Source: Amoebophrya sp. A120 (lineage: Eukaryota > Sar > Dinophyceae > Syndiniales > Amoebophryaceae). Taken from it: 64,000 nt of DNA. The notes under the pieces were generated by a model. It was not told the DNA's origin and ran no database searches. It was given only the letters and a program-made list of their open reading frames with translations. Of this stretch, positions 12,037 to 27,000 are shown piece after piece. The position numbers and the translations under genes are program-made. The stretch spans positions 1,315,242-1,379,241 of the forward strand of contig CAJINV010000014.1 of NCBI GenBank assembly GCA_905178155.1, in the 5' to 3' direction. Position 1 is the stretch's first letter. Each line of letters starts with the position of its first letter.

Positions 12037-15000
12037 ATGGAGCAGACCAGCACTGCGCTGCCCGTCAAGCCAGAGATGAAATGCCAGCTTGCTGGCCACG
12101 ACCAAGAGGGGCCGCAGGAGGTACGTATACTTAAGTGCTGCAGCGCTACTGAGACTGATGAAAGATCAGTTGCTGTGCTATGAATAAAATAAGTCGAAGG
12201 AGCATAATGCGTTAATAATTTCAAATTCGAACTACAACTCATTTCACATGCAAAAATACCCTGAAGTGAAGAAATGTTTTCGATTTTTGTCTCTTTAGGT
12301 GTCAGAAAGGATCTCGGATGATCCCAGGCGTGTCGACGAGCAGATCGCGTGCGCGGTAAGTGGAAAAATCATCAGTGCGTTCAAATTGATGTTGCGTAGC
12401 TGCAGCACGGATTGCTCGCAAGTCTATCGAAGTTTCAGTTTGTGGGGTGTGCAGTATGTGATTTTCTTGCTCAGAAGATAAAGACGAACAAACAAGTCTT
12501 CTACTTGTAATAAACTTGTGTGCGAAACAGAATCCATCGACCAGCGTGACCGCGATGGCCGCGGGAGGTGGACATGGCGAAAATGAGCTGCCTGCTGCCG
12601 GCGCGGATGAAGCTGAAGCAGTTCTTCAAACGCAGGACGATCTTGACAACGAGAAAGAAAAGAGAAAGACTGTCATGCGCCGCATCACGACTCCCGATTT
12701 TTCCACGGTAATTGTGGCAGGAACATCACGTTTTGAGAAAAATGTGACACCGACCCCCGCCAGGGATGAAGCTAGCCCCCATGTTGAGCATGATCCACTC
12801 CATCTCAACATCGCGGCCAAAAGACCGTCGGTGACGGTTACGGAAGCCACGGGAACACCAGCAGTGTTGGGCGACGAGGAGGGTTTATTTGTGACCCCCG
12901 AGCATCAAATTACAGTACCGTCACCCGGAAGAACCAGCGACGAGAAGAACGATAGAGCTTCATGCGATCATGATTTGTTTGCGAAACATAAAGATGTAGA
13001 AGTGGACCACCAGCACCACCAAGTGCTGACCCCGAAACGACAGGATCATGGGGACGATGGCCTTGACGTCGACGGGGAAAGAACTCGGCGCATGATCAAC
13101 CAATTTGACGAGAAGATTCTTGACCATGAGGAAAAAACGAAAAGCAGCTCTTGTGGAGAGCAAGTAACGGCTTGCGCTGCTGTACTCGTTGAACAAAAAG
13201 AAGAGCCCTCGTCCGTTGCTCCTCTTCTCGATCTGGGTCTATTCGATGAGGTTCCAACTCCAGAGCTGCGGCTCCTGTCAGGAACAACACAACAGCAGGT
13301 AATTGCAACGGGGGGCGCGAGGACAAACGATCTGAATCAAAAGCCAACTACCGGAGTCGATTTCTCGGGCCTGGATTCCTTGTTCGGGCTTCCTGCAGCT
13401 CACTCTGAACATCACCTCCCCGCCGTTCCGGACAATAAGACGACGCTGGACGTCGTGGTTGAGAACAGAAGTACTTCTAAAACTGCTATCGCTTCTACCG
13501 CCAACATGAAAATAAATTTGTCCTGCGCTAGATCGTCATCAACTTCATCTGAGACATGCGACGATGTTTTGTCTCTCCTGGAGCTGTTGGAAGAGCACAC
13601 GTTGGAAAAGGTTACTTGCAAGAACGTTTCCCCCGTGCTGCAGGCGAGGAAGGAGATAGTCCTCTGGCATACGGAGAAGCTACTTGTCAACATCTACGGG
13701 GCGGTCAGAGCTCCTTCAAGCGGTGAAGAGATTCTCGTGGAAAAATGCCGGAGGATCATGCTTCTCCGAGGACCAAGAGGACGTACCAACAAGGCGGTTT
13801 CTCCGTGGCGGAAACAGCTCCAAGAGCAGGAACTACAGGCGGAAGACCGGACTAGAATGTTGGCAGTGAGTGCCTCTGTGAAGCAGGTAGTTGTAGGAGC
13901 TTCTACTACCCTAGTTCATCATCCTGGTGCAAGTAGATCTGGTGCTGAACATGATCCAGAAATGCTTGCTCCACCAAAGCTGGAATCCAAGCAGCTGGTG
14001 GACTTTCTGCTGCGCATGAAGGATGTGTGCCACGCCGATTACTTCGACTTGCTCTACGAGATTGGTTTCCCGATCGCCTTGGAAGCATTGCAAAGCTTGG
14101 CTGTGCAACAGGAAGTCGGACAGCAAAATGGCACCGATGGTGAAAATGAAGGCGGGCCACGTGAAACTACACAAACTGCACAACTAGAAATCCTCTCCTC
14201 AGCTACTGTAAAAGCCAGCAATTCTACTTCGTCCAGCACGTCACAAGCTACACCACCTTGTTTCGCTGCGTTCGTTTTCCACCTCCTCACCCCTTTTTTG
14301 TGCAACCGGTATTCCCGGATCATCGCCGGGAAATACCTGGAGCAATACAGCGAGCTGATACACCTGCACGGGGCGGAGCCGGTGGCAAACGTTCTTTTCG
14401 GGGATGAAAATAGCCACGACCCTTGTTGTGACGGCGGCGCGGGTGGAGAGGGTACTAGTCGTGCTGACATCTTCAAACGGTTGCAAACAATAGCACAAGT
14501 AGGACCACCAGGGCCCGATGATGCCAGTGAAGTTCACTGTTTGCTGAACACCTTGGAGAATCGGAAAGGGAGCAACAGCGAATATCTGCACACGGGGAGA
14601 AAACTCGCGCTCAGCTTCAAAATCAAGCGAAAAGAATTGCTCAGTTTGCATGGTTCTTCTAGTACTAGGGGGAAAAAGGAGATGAAGATGCTGGGTTGTG
14701 CGAAAAATAACACGAAAACCACTATACGACCCGATGAACATGAGGACCTTCTTGGTTTGGACGTTTCTTTCAAGAGAGTGAGATGGAAGGACACAGAGCC
14801 CTGTGGAGGTGGCCCTTTGGTGGAAACGATCATCAGGACTGCGGAAGACTACGAGCGGGAACGAGTGTACGGTTCTTACGTCGAGAATTACGGCAGCTTT
14901 TCTACACCCAAAAACTGCATTGGCGGTCCTCGTGGTGCAAGAACTACTAAGTTCGATGATCCCTTCCTGGCAGTCCTGGACAAACTCGCCGACGAAAAGC

Positions 15001-18000
15001 ACACCCCCACGCCGGTGGCGAAGGGGAGAAAGCGGATTGAGCAGGATCTTCCTGATGATCCGCTCGCTTCTCTATTTGGCTTTGCGCCGAGCCCAAGCCG
15101 AAAGGAGAGGGAGGAGGAAAGGAAGAAGGAAAAGCGGCGGGAAGAAAGTCTGCTAGTGAAATCTCGTCTGCTGGATTTGGAAAGTTGCGAGGAGCAGGAG
15201 GACGCTGGGGGTGTGCTTCGAGATCATGATGGTACGAGCGCGGCAGAGGCTGTGGATGATAAAGTAATAGAGGGTAGTACTAGCTGCGTACATGATGCTA
15301 AGAAAGCCTGCCCTCTGGCTGACCTCTTTGCTATCAACGAGGACGCTAGTGTGATGGCTGCACGACCTAATACCGGTGAGCATCTCCCTGACCAGTCGAG
15401 CGCTATCGTGACAGCTAGCGGTACTACGAGCGCCGGCGCAGCAGCTCAACCTTCTGGTGCTGATACAAACAAGAAACAGAATGCCTTTCTTCTCCTCCTT
15501 CCGCTGTTCGACCCTTTACGGTGCGAGATCTCAGGAAAGTACCCCACTCTGCCCGCGATTCGCATGCCGGCACCTCCGCCGTTCACAAAGACGGCAACCT
15601 CGACGCTTTACTCTTCCAACAAGGTGGTGGCCTCTGAGAAGGCGAAGGCAGGAAAAACGGTTGGATTTTCGGGGGTTGAGCAAATCAAGATAGACGACAA
15701 AATCACAACACTCGTCCCACTGACGACAGCGACAGAAGGCGTAAACCGAGCTTCAGATAGTGGACCGCCACGACGAACTATCAGCGCAGCTGCAGCAGCT
15801 GTTTTGGAGCCGCTGCAACGAACGGCACCGCCAGAGGCAAATGCGGGGGCAAGAAGCAGGTCAATAATAGCTGCAGCGCCGGCACTTGCCGCTGTTCCGC
15901 AAGCCCAGTGCTCTCGGACCAGGCCTGGGTGTGAAGGTTTCGAGTTTCAGAAGTTGTTCCCCGGCAAGTTCGCGGAAATGAAAAACGTGCTCCGGGACCG
16001 AGCCCTGCTCGAGCGGCAGACCGTAGCGTTCCGCTACCTCGTTGCGGAACTGAAGTCGCATAAGCCCCTGCCCGTCCCGCCCAGGTTTCTGAACTACCTC
16101 GATGGGTGGAAGCTCGCGGCCTCGCAAAACCCGAGCGGCAGTCTGGCGGACAGAATTTTCCTGGGTACGAGAGTCCGGGAAAAACCGCTGACGCACTTGG
16201 TGCTCAGCTACCGGTTTTTTCTCGACAGAAGCGGCATGGATTTGCAGGAGAAGTTTTTCCGGGAGGATTTCGTGACCTGCAGGTCTTTGCTTGCTGCTAC
16301 GCTGCATGTCCCGGAGAGCAGTGTTGAAGATTTGAAAATCTTCTATTTGAACAACGTGCTGAGCAGCGCGTTTGGCGGTTGTGGTAAGAACACCAACAGC
16401 AGTAGCGCGAAAAAGAGCAAGACGAGCAAAGGTGGGAAAAATAAAGTAGACAAGAATCGTGCCAATAAGGGGAAGGGGAGCAAGCAGACGAATCGTCGGG
16501 GCTCCAAATCGGACGACGAACTGTTCGAAGATGATGAAGTTGAGTACGCCGTGAACATTTTTCTAGTGCAGTTTCTCATTCAGCTCCCGGACAAGTACAG
16601 GGTTCTTCCTGCGGTTAAGAAAACGACGACGGCGGTGTCGAAAGTAGCTGCCGCGGCCCCGGCCACGAGGGCAGCTATCAGTACAACGCTTACTCCATTG
16701 CCACGAGCCACCGCACCGACTGCCGCTTCCAGTACCATATCTGCGGTAGGTGGAGTAGCTAGTACAAAGAAGCCGGCGGCGTCCACGACGACGGCTACGA
16801 GCGCTGCAGCCCGATACGCGGACATCAAGGCCAAGTTGAGCAGCGTCCTGCCATCGAGGTCGTCGGCAGTCAGCAGTATCAATAAAGCCGCGAGCGCGGC
16901 GGGACCGGGACCGGGAGCAACTACAGCGCCGGGCGTAGCTCTTGTAGGTACTACTGCGTCGCAGCCAGCAGCTCGCGCGTCCACGTCTACCACGAGCGCG
17001 GCAGCAGCTGGAGCAACAGGAGTAGGAGCAATGAAGCCTGGGAAAATTTTAATTTGCAGGGATGGCACAATCGTCAGAAACCTGTCCGTAGTTCAAGAAC
17101 AGCAAGCCACTACTGCCGGAGCAATGTTAAAAAGCGCGGGAAGTAGTAGTAAATGCACAGGGCCGCGGGGGGCACCCGCTCCTTCAGGTGTCGTACTACC
17201 AGGAACACAGAGTCAGTTGCAAAGCAGAAATACAGAACCTCTGGAAAAAATTTCCAGTCTGATAGACGCGGACCTCTTGGATTTGCAAGACAATGGTCCC
17301 GCAGCTACAATCGGCCGCGCGGCGCAAGAGGTAAAGCACGACCACGACCCGCCGCCGGCACAGCAGCAGAAAAGCCGTTTCGTCGCCGCTTCATCGATAT
17401 CCTACGTTACCGCGGACATGCGCGAGAATCAGAGTCCGTGCAGCGATCTCGGGCCGCCCGGGATGGAGAGGTTCTCGCTTGATCCAACCATTATGATCGA
17501 CGGAGTAGAAAGTAGTCCTGCAGCGAATGAAAAAAAAAGTAAGATCGAAGATGAAGTGTCGCCATTGGTTTCACACTACTGCGCGACCAAGTCGCATTCG
17601 AATACAAAAATCTCCACTTCTAGTAGTGGTGGTGCTGAACAGACGGCAACTGCAACGATAGCTAGACCCCCACCTGCTGCGAATTCCAGTTCCACTTTGC
17701 TAGACCGCATCATGGAGAGCAACCATAGCACCGCTTCGGATTCATCTGACCAAACCGCAAGAAACCTGATGATTCCGTTCCCCCCTGGCCTTGGTGTGGC
17801 GCCCGAGGCGGTCCCACAGCAACAGGATTTGATCAGTTTCGATGTTGTCCCGGACGACGGACGACCTGATGTTGCGTGCTCTGGGAAAGAAGTTGGTGGC
17901 ACTTCTGCTGCGCCGGATGTTGTAGGAGTGCAGCTGATCCAGAATGATGAGTGCCGTGAGCAGACGTCACAACTCGCGGGGGCCAGCATACAAGAAAGCT

Positions 18001-21000
18001 GCGTCGAAGAGGAAATAAGTCCTACTCCACCACAACTCGAACTGCCCTGCCTGCTGCAGACCAGTGCTAGTGCACCAAAACTTCTTCGTCCGAAGATGCA
18101 ACTCGATGGGGGAGGACCAGGACCAGAAGTTGTCACACCAGCAGGCCGCTTTGCTCATGCTCCACATCAAGACGAATCGGAGTCGGACGGCATCCAGCTG
18201 GGCGCAAACTGCGTGAGCGGCTCCAACTATTCATCGGGAGTAGAGGAGTCTTGTTCGCCCCGCGGCAGTGCGGGCCAGCAAACCGGGTTTGTGAACAGCT
18301 CGGACGGCGAAATTTTCTCCAACGGAAGTTGTGGAGCAGGAGCAATACCAATGAACGGCACGACCGGGGGCAAATCATCTGTGGTAACGAGCACCTTTCT
18401 GCAAAAGAACATGATGTTCACGATGGGGGCCCGCGGAGAAGGCACTTCTTCTTGCGAAGATGTAGTTGACCCAATCAACATGGTTGGAACACTCAACCAG
18501 GCCGCCGTTGTCACGACTGACATTCTCAGCACGTCAACGCCCGGAGGCTGTACGACCAGTTCGGACACCGATGAGCAGCGCCTTGTTTCCTCTTCCGGGG
18601 GAGAGCGACAGCAGCAAAAGCAAAAGGGTAGTGCTTCTGGTGGTGCGTTGGTCTTCTGGAAGGAGAGGGAGCAAGCTGCCCGGGACGCGCGAAGAAAAAG
18701 ACAGGAGGAGATTATCGCTGCAGTAACGAGCGACTCGGACGCGGCTGCTCAACAACTTCGTGGTCCTGCAGTTCTTTCGGTGCACCGCGGTGCTGCTGCT
18801 TCTGCGTCCTTGCAGCTCCGGGAAGCTCCTGGTGCTGTCCGAGTGTCATATGTAGGTCTTGGGGGTGAAGAAAAGGATTCTAGCACCACCGCGGTTCTCT
18901 CGGGGAGAGTAGAACAAGAACAACCCCAACAAGAGCATACTCTTGATACCCCGGTTGTAGCCACGACGGATCGGACGGGAAACTTGGCCGGGATGACGGG
19001 CCGAAACTCTACGAGCAGCTCCGGGACCTGCACAAGTGCTGCAAGAAGAAGGGACAACTACATTTCGGTAGGACCGCGGCCACATCTACAACAACAGCCG
19101 CGCAGAGTGCTAGCAACTCCAGACCTACTTTTCTTTGACGAGCCTGTTGATGTTGACGTCGTCCAGGAAGAGCCGCAGCAAACTCTCGAAAACATCGATC
19201 TGCAAGAGTATTTCTCGGACGTTGGGACAGTGACCGCTGCGTCCTTGTCAGCGCTAATGTCTGCTGCTCGAGATGCTTCTCGCGGCGTTCGAAGCAATTG
19301 CAGCTCCTCCATTCTGTCAACAATCTCTTCGCAACAAAGGGAAAACCAACGAATTCTCGACCTCGGGTCCTCTCGTTCTAGACGAAAGGGAAGACGATCG
19401 AGGGCGGAGAGAAGGAGACTTATGAAGAAAAACAAGGGCGAAGCAAACAAGTCCAGCCAGCAACGAGGACCCCCGAGTATCTTGGAACAGCTTTATCAGA
19501 AGATCGAACGAAGGAGCGGCTGCTCTGATGTGCTACATGTTGCGCGGCGTTCTTCTTTGAACGGCGTAGTAGGCCGTTGTGAACCGACGTCGAAACGACC
19601 AGGGCTTGCGAAGATTGGACGGCAGGGCTTGGCCCTTGTGGACGGCAGAAAGAACTCTGGAAGTTCGTCAAATGTGACCCATTGTCCACCGCGCAGCAGG
19701 GGCAACGTCATGCCGTCAATTATCTCGGAAGACGACGATCTGATCGACCTTACCGGAGGTAGTTTCTTCGCCGAAAGTGAAAAACTGGAGGGAAATCAAA
19801 ACGAAAATCAGGAAAGCAGTGATGATGAAGGTGAAACAGAGGAAGAGGATGCTGAACTCTACACCGGCGCCTTGTGGTCGGATTTGACAAAAAGCGACAA
19901 CCAGCAGGTTCGTCAGACTAACGATGCTTACTACAACGACGAGGACCCATCCTCGACTCTGTACGAACGATTTCTCCAGGAGTTTGCAGCTGCGTCAGGA
20001 GCAGTGCAACAGTTGAACACAGAGGACGAAGACGAAAATACAAACAAGAAGCAGAGAAAAGAACAGCTCCGGGAGCTGCAGAAAAGGATGCAGCAGTTGG
20101 AACAGCCGGAATCAGAAGACTCCCTTGATACAAACACGGACTCATCATCTGAATCAGAAACAAGTGGAGACGAGGAAAGCGATGACGGGCTACACTTGAA
20201 GGTAATCAACCTGGCGAAGGACACAAGTTTCATCGACGAGCGACAGTTTTCAGCCTCGCGCAGCAAGCTCACTCCACTGGCGAACGCGCGGGCACCAGGG
20301 CTTTTATTTAATGCTTCTAAGGCTCCTGCTCCGCAGCTGCAGATGAACAGGAATGGAAAAATAAACACGGCAAACAGTAGAAGAAGCCCTTACATGCAGC
20401 AGCAGTACCTGTTGTGGCTGAAAAAGCAGTCCGAGATGACCCAGACCATCAACAACCGAGCTGAATACGCGTATCAGCAGGAACTTCGGAAACTTCGGGG
20501 AGACGGAGATTCTGCGTCTGCCGCAAAATTTGACAAGAATTTCGAGGCGATGCTGAAAGAACAGAAAAACGCGGCGCGATTATTTCCGACCGGCGCAGAG
20601 GGTAAAACTAAAAACTGTGCTGGTGACAAAGAACTGCAGAAACTACGGGAGGAGGTAGAATACGAACGGTTTCTGCAGCAAGAGCAGGAAATATTGACCG
20701 CAGAACAGATGAGGAAAGAACAAATGATGAAAGACGACCAGCCTGACTTCTCGAAGAAAATTCCGAAGAACGAGATTTACGAGCTGCTGCAGCAGGGAAT
20801 AAAGCTTCCGCCGGAGTTGATGGTCAGGGAAGAGATCGTGGAGGGGTTGGATGATCATGGGACGTCGAGAAGAAAATCTGCCAAGAAGAGAACATCATCT
20901 TCAAAAGTGCTTGCTCCACATCAGCAAGACGAGGGTCGTGAGTCTTCGCATGTTGGAGATCACTTCTTACCACAAGACACAACGACGACCCAAATAAGTC

Positions 21001-24000
21001 CCGAGGAGCGCTTGCGAATCGCTTTTTCCGACTTGGAAAAGATTTTGAAACGGGGCAATGGAGCGGACGAGAACGAAAATGAGTCAGGCGAAAGAACAAG
21101 TTATCAGCTTTTCCCAACATCTCCAAACTCAGAAGGAGACACACGGGAAGCTGTAGATTTGGACGAGGAGGGTGAAGATGATGGGATGAAGAGCAGGATG
21201 TTTCCAAGATCGCTACGTGGTCCAAAACGTTCTTTCTTCTCCGCGGTGTGCCATCCTGCATTGCTTTCCTCATCCGTAAACAAGTTCAAGCCCCGAGTCT
21301 TCACCGCTTGGCTTGCCAGACTACAAGTGTTGTCGAAGCGCAAGAATCGGGATGCGTGTCTCCGGGTGGAAAAAGCGTTGCCGCGGTTTGTGAGAGGGGG
21401 AACGTTTTGGAAAACCACTACCAAGATGTTGAAGACGACTTCCAGCAAAGTATCCAACGAATACACTAGCTGCGCTAGCCGAAAGGGAGTGAAATTTGTT
21501 AACAACCATTTCAAACACCACTACCATGCCGTCAAAACCAACAGCCGAATCCGCTTACTCTTCCGAAATCAGGTGTTGCCCCTGCACTACGGAAGGCTCA
21601 GATTTCCGAAGAGATTCGAGTACTGGCAGTTTGGACAGAACAGAGACACAAGTTTCTCCTCCGAATCACAACTTTCTTACTACTATCCGGATTTCTGCTA
21701 TGACGACGAGAATTGGCGATTGTTCAAGAGGCACGAGTTTTTGAAGCAGCGGGCAGAGTTGGACATGTTGAGGCAGCTGCAAAAAGCGATCCGGAACATT
21801 GCGGAAGGCACGGACGACAGCGTCGTCCTCGGTGGTGGTAGGTTGGATGAGTTAGGTACTGATTCCGATGATGAGGAGGTAGATTTTCCCTGTTCATCAT
21901 CCAGCGACGACGATGATCTTGGCGTTGCTTCTCGTAAGAAATTGTCTACCGGTAATAGACGTCAACCGACAAAAATGTTCGATGCTTCTGGCCGTCCGCA
22001 GCTGGCGATACTGGGACGACGAGATACTGCGGGTCGTGATGTGTATAGCCAGGGGGCGAACACGATGGGCGAGAAAAAATGCAATTCTGAGCAGCAAGAT
22101 GCTACAACGCAGCACTACACCCACTTCCGCAAGCCGACCCCGGACTCGGCCGCCATCTCTTTCGAGTGGCAGCAGAACGAGCAGCACCCGCTGGATAAAG
22201 TTGGGACGATCATCACGCGGGCGGACGGGGCAGTGCTCGTGGTGTCAAACATCGAGTATGTGGAGCTCGCCGGGTGTGGCTTGCGACGCAAGATTGACAT
22301 GGTGAAAGTGGCGACGGTTGTGGCGGAAAGAATTGAAGAAGAGGAGGAGGAGGTGGAGAAAATAATCGAAAATGCCAGCAGCTCAACTGAGGAGAATAAC
22401 GGCAAGGAAAAAAACAGCGGGCCACACAGGGGTCATGATTATGCACCAAGGGCAGGCGAGGACGCGGCGCAGGATCAAGGCGACCAGGAGGGAGATGTTC
22501 TTGTTCTTGACACGATGAACACGAAGACCGAGGAAGGCCTAACGGCTACCGGACTTCGCGCAACGGCGGCTCCGAGCGGCACCAGCAAGAACACCAAAGA
22601 TGTACTGAAAGTGGACGACGACAACGACGACCGGCAAGAAATCGATGAGCGTCGACGTCCCATGTATCGGTACAAGCTGCACACGCGGAGACCGGTTTTG
22701 CTTGCGGAGCTGGCGGAGTGGGAAAAGGCCATTTCCGTCGAAATGCTGCAAAAGGTCACCGCCTGGCAGGGGGGATCTTACCGACGACTTGGGAACAAGG
22801 AGAGCCAGAAGTTCGCAGCTCGTAAAAGAACAGACGAAGACGAAATGATTGCAACATCCTCTACTAGTACAACCTGCGAAGAGAATGAGGATGACGGCAA
22901 TCCAGTGCTTGCTGATTTTGATGACACAGACGAAGGAGATGCCAGATTCCGCGACTTTTTCGCTGTAGAGGAGTTTGAAAGTTTGACTTTTGACGAAGAA
23001 CTTGAAAACGACACAAAGCAGGACCTTTACGCGGAGCCAGGGGAAGGACAGCTACAAGATGAGGACAGAGCACCTACAAACGATGGTCCGCTGCAGAGTA
23101 AACCAGGACCTACAGGTGGAGATAAACATGAAATAACGGTGGAGACGCGTTTGGTGGTTGCAACAACTGGAACCAGCCCGGTCGACAAGCACGGGCAGGA
23201 AGAAGACGGAGAGGATGTAGTTTGCGAATCGGCAGCTGGTGGTCCTCCCCTTTTCGAGAATCGGAAGCAGGAAAACGACATTCTTGTGCTGCGCGTGCCA
23301 TGCCGTACTGAGTTTTGTAAGAATTCAGCATGTACAGGGTGTATTTTAAGTTTTTTCTGTGTAGTAAATGGCATGATGTAGTAGTCAGAGCTGCAGAAAA
23401 AGTTCATGTCTATTCAATGAATAACCCATTCAACACAAACTAAACAGACGGCTGCGGTGGCGTACCCTGCACGCGGCAGTGGGCTGTGGACGAGGATGAT
23501 GACCAAATTTTCACTGTGTACCAAGACGGCCACGACTACGATTGGGGGAGCCCTCCGGAGATGAAGGGGGATGCTGATCATGCACGCGATCACTACTACC
23601 CTGATCATGTTGCAAATCACGACTTTCCTTCCCGGCACGTCTGGAACCTGTGCACGAGCATCACGCTGACCAACCTGGACACACACAGCAAGGACTTGCT
23701 GGATTCACCCCACGCGATTCTCCGCACTTTTGTCCCGTTGACCGATTTTTCAGCAACTGCCTCCGGCTTCAATTCCTTTTCCCCCTCCGGTCGGAATGCG
23801 AAGAACGTGAGAAAAGTTTTCGAGTCGGAAATCAAACGACAGGAAAAAATCCAGCTGGCCGCGGCGCGAGAAAATAAAGCTGCGGCGATGCGGGAAAATA
23901 ATAATCGTGTTGAAGATCTTCAGGCGGGAATAAATACTGAAGTAGATACACCAGAAGAGACCACTCGAGTACCAGATTTTCATCCTGACAACCCCGCTCC

Positions 24001-27000
24001 AGATCTTGACCAGCCGAACCTGAAGTCCGTCGTTGCGACCCTTCGGGCAGACTTCTCGCACGTCCAGAAGTACGGCTGTAGTATCCAGGATCGGAAAAAC
24101 CTCGAGAACCAGCGGAGGAAATTTGATATGGACTGCAAAAGTATCGTATTCGTATGAATGCATTACAAATTTCCTCAGCATGAGACAGAGAATCTGTAAT
24201 GCAAATTTACCCTAAGAAAAAGATTTGTAATGCATGATTGCAATACGAGTACGATACTTTTGCACAGGATATTTGAAGAAAAGTACGAGCAGAACGAGTT
24301 GTGGAAGTTGTGCTTTTTGAAAGGCTTCTACGCAAGAAAAGAACTGTGTAACTGTAAATCTGTGATGCAGAAAATGCAAAACAGTTACACTTGTCATGCT
24401 CGACATGCATGATCGGCTCGCTTCATATGTATGTGTTTTCCTTCCTATCTGCGCATAACAAGTTTTTCCTGTCATGGCAGACAAACTTGTGATGCTGTTT
24501 TCGCAAGAGACTTGCACTAACACAGTTTTTTTGTTCGATAGCTTCGAGTACCGGTTGCGACCGGCGACGCCCTACAACCCGTATAATTGGGACAACTACA
24601 GCGCGAAAGACGTCAGCGATTTGATGCTCTTTTCTAGCAGTCAACAGCTTTGTGCTAGTGGGGCAGGAGCTCCTTCGGGCACCCATGGCGACGCGTTGTC
24701 AGTAATGGCGCAGGAGAACTCGTCTTCGGGCGCCGGTTGTAGTTCTGCCACGGGATTATCGTCTAGTCATACGCCGTCAATTGTGGACATGAGCATGATG
24801 AATAGCTCGACCACTACTTCGAGTTTATTCGGATTCGGCTTGCTGCCAGCGAGGACCTTCACGCCGGGCGCGAAGATGAAAACCGCAACAATGACGACGA
24901 TCTTCATCCCGCGAGCGTGGCGGCAGTTTGGACACCCGAAACAACTGTATCACTCGGATAATTTGCTCCGACACAGAAGAGTGTTGTTGCAACAAGAAGG
25001 AGGAGGACCACATAATAGCACGCACGAAGGGCCGCCGCAACACCAACACCAGCTGCAAAAATCGCTGCTGGCACTGCAGAACAGTACAGCTTGTGCCTCT
25101 TCTATGCAGCCGAACGCGCATCGCAGAACCCTGGACAGGCTTACTGGGTTCGATGAGGAGCGAGCTTCCGACCGCAGGCAGGAGGGGTGGAGTAGGAAGT
25201 GCTTGACGGACATCGATTGTGAGAAATCCGTGCAGGAGTTTCTTGCGGAAATTGTGGGCAGTGTGGAACGGGAGATCAGTGGGCCTGTTGTGGAGGACGA
25301 AGTAGGAGAACGAGGGGAGCCAGCTTCTGCAAACGAAAGCACATCTGCTTCACACGAACAACACGAAGGCACGATACGTGCAGGAGGTCGCGGTCCCGCG
25401 CGAGATGAACTACTACACGGCGACTTCATTTCTGAAGACCCTGAAGAGGTAGCGCTTGCTGCCGCATCCGGCGGACAAGGACCACGTATTTTTCCCCAGC
25501 TCCAGAGGACGGACAGCGCCAGCAGCTCCTCGTCTGCGGACGAAGAGGAAGTTGTAGTAGATCGAAATCGAGGTGGTGGTCTGCAATTACAACAACTCTC
25601 GCAAGAACGTCGAGACCAGCACGACGAGCAGAACAACAACTACAGTCCTGAAGAGCTTGAAGCGAAGAGGCGGAAAGAAACGAGGAGAAAGCTGGAGAAA
25701 AGGTTCGGGGTTCTGTTCCAATCCGAGGAGAAGCTGAGCTTGCTGCAAAGAGCCGTCGCGGGGCTGGTTCGGGAAGAGCAAATGCGGACGCAAGATGAGA
25801 AAAAGAAGGAGTTGAGAAGCACCGTTTTCGAGTATTACAATGAAATAAGCCCCCACCCCATATCAAAACAAAATTTCTGATGCTGGATTTGCGTGCACAA
25901 ATCTGATTTGTCTTGCAGTAGAGGACTGCGGGCCCACATCATGCGAATGTAGAGAGGTTCTGGCCTAGGCACTTAGCATGGGGAACGTCTATACTGTAGG
26001 ACCAACAGCATTGCAAACCGCCTGCATAATGGGGCGGATCCCATGCCGTTGCTCTCTTGCAAGACAGACGTGATTTGTGGTCACAAATCAGCATCGCAAA
26101 TTCTCTGAGGCGATGCTTTTCGATATGGGGAGGGGGATCTTTCCTTTTGATATCGAAGCAATTTCTCTGGAGAGTTTGGAGAAGTGGGAAGAGGTATCCT
26201 GTGCAAAAGTATCGCACTCGTAGTAATTGCATTTATGCATTACAAATCTCTTTCTCAAGGTAAATCAGCATTACAAATTCAATTTGTAATGCTGGGGGAA
26301 TTTGTAATGCAGTTTATACTAGTACGATACTTTTGCAATGCATAAGAGGAATACGAGAAAGAGAGGCTCTCCGAAGAGCAGAAATTTTCGTCCGCCGCGT
26401 TGCTGCACGAGAGGATGGTAGAGGAAGTTGGGGACGAGGAGAAAATCGCCTTCATCTTGAAGGATCCTACTAAAATAAATGTTGCTCCTCCTCCTGCCGC
26501 CGGCGGTCAGCAATTATACAATTATGTCAACAATAATTATTCCAAAACCGCCTCGTCCAGCATGAACAAGCAGCAAAAGCACCAGTTTTTGTTTCAAAAA
26601 GCGCTCGAAACTGAATCCCACCCGGCGAACAGCGTAATCAACGACGAAATTCAGAAACAGCTGCGCGTGGCTATGACCTGCTCAAGCGTTACAAGAATCT
26701 CAAACGTTACAATAGAATCTGGGATGTGTCTTGCAGGATGAGCATGACAGACTCGCAGAGCGTTCCACTTTCTGCAATACAAATTTCGCCAGATTATAGT
26801 GCGGCTTGGAGCTCCGAAACTTGTCATGCGCAATCCTGTGGGAAGAGGCTAGATCATGCACTCTTGCATCACAGATTTCCATATTCTATTGCAACGTTTG
26901 AGATTGTAACACCTGAGCGGGTTATAGTGGCCGAGGTGCGGGGGGAGAAAAAGAAGGACCTTCAAGCTATTCACTGCAAAAATGTCTCGGTCTGGAAGAG

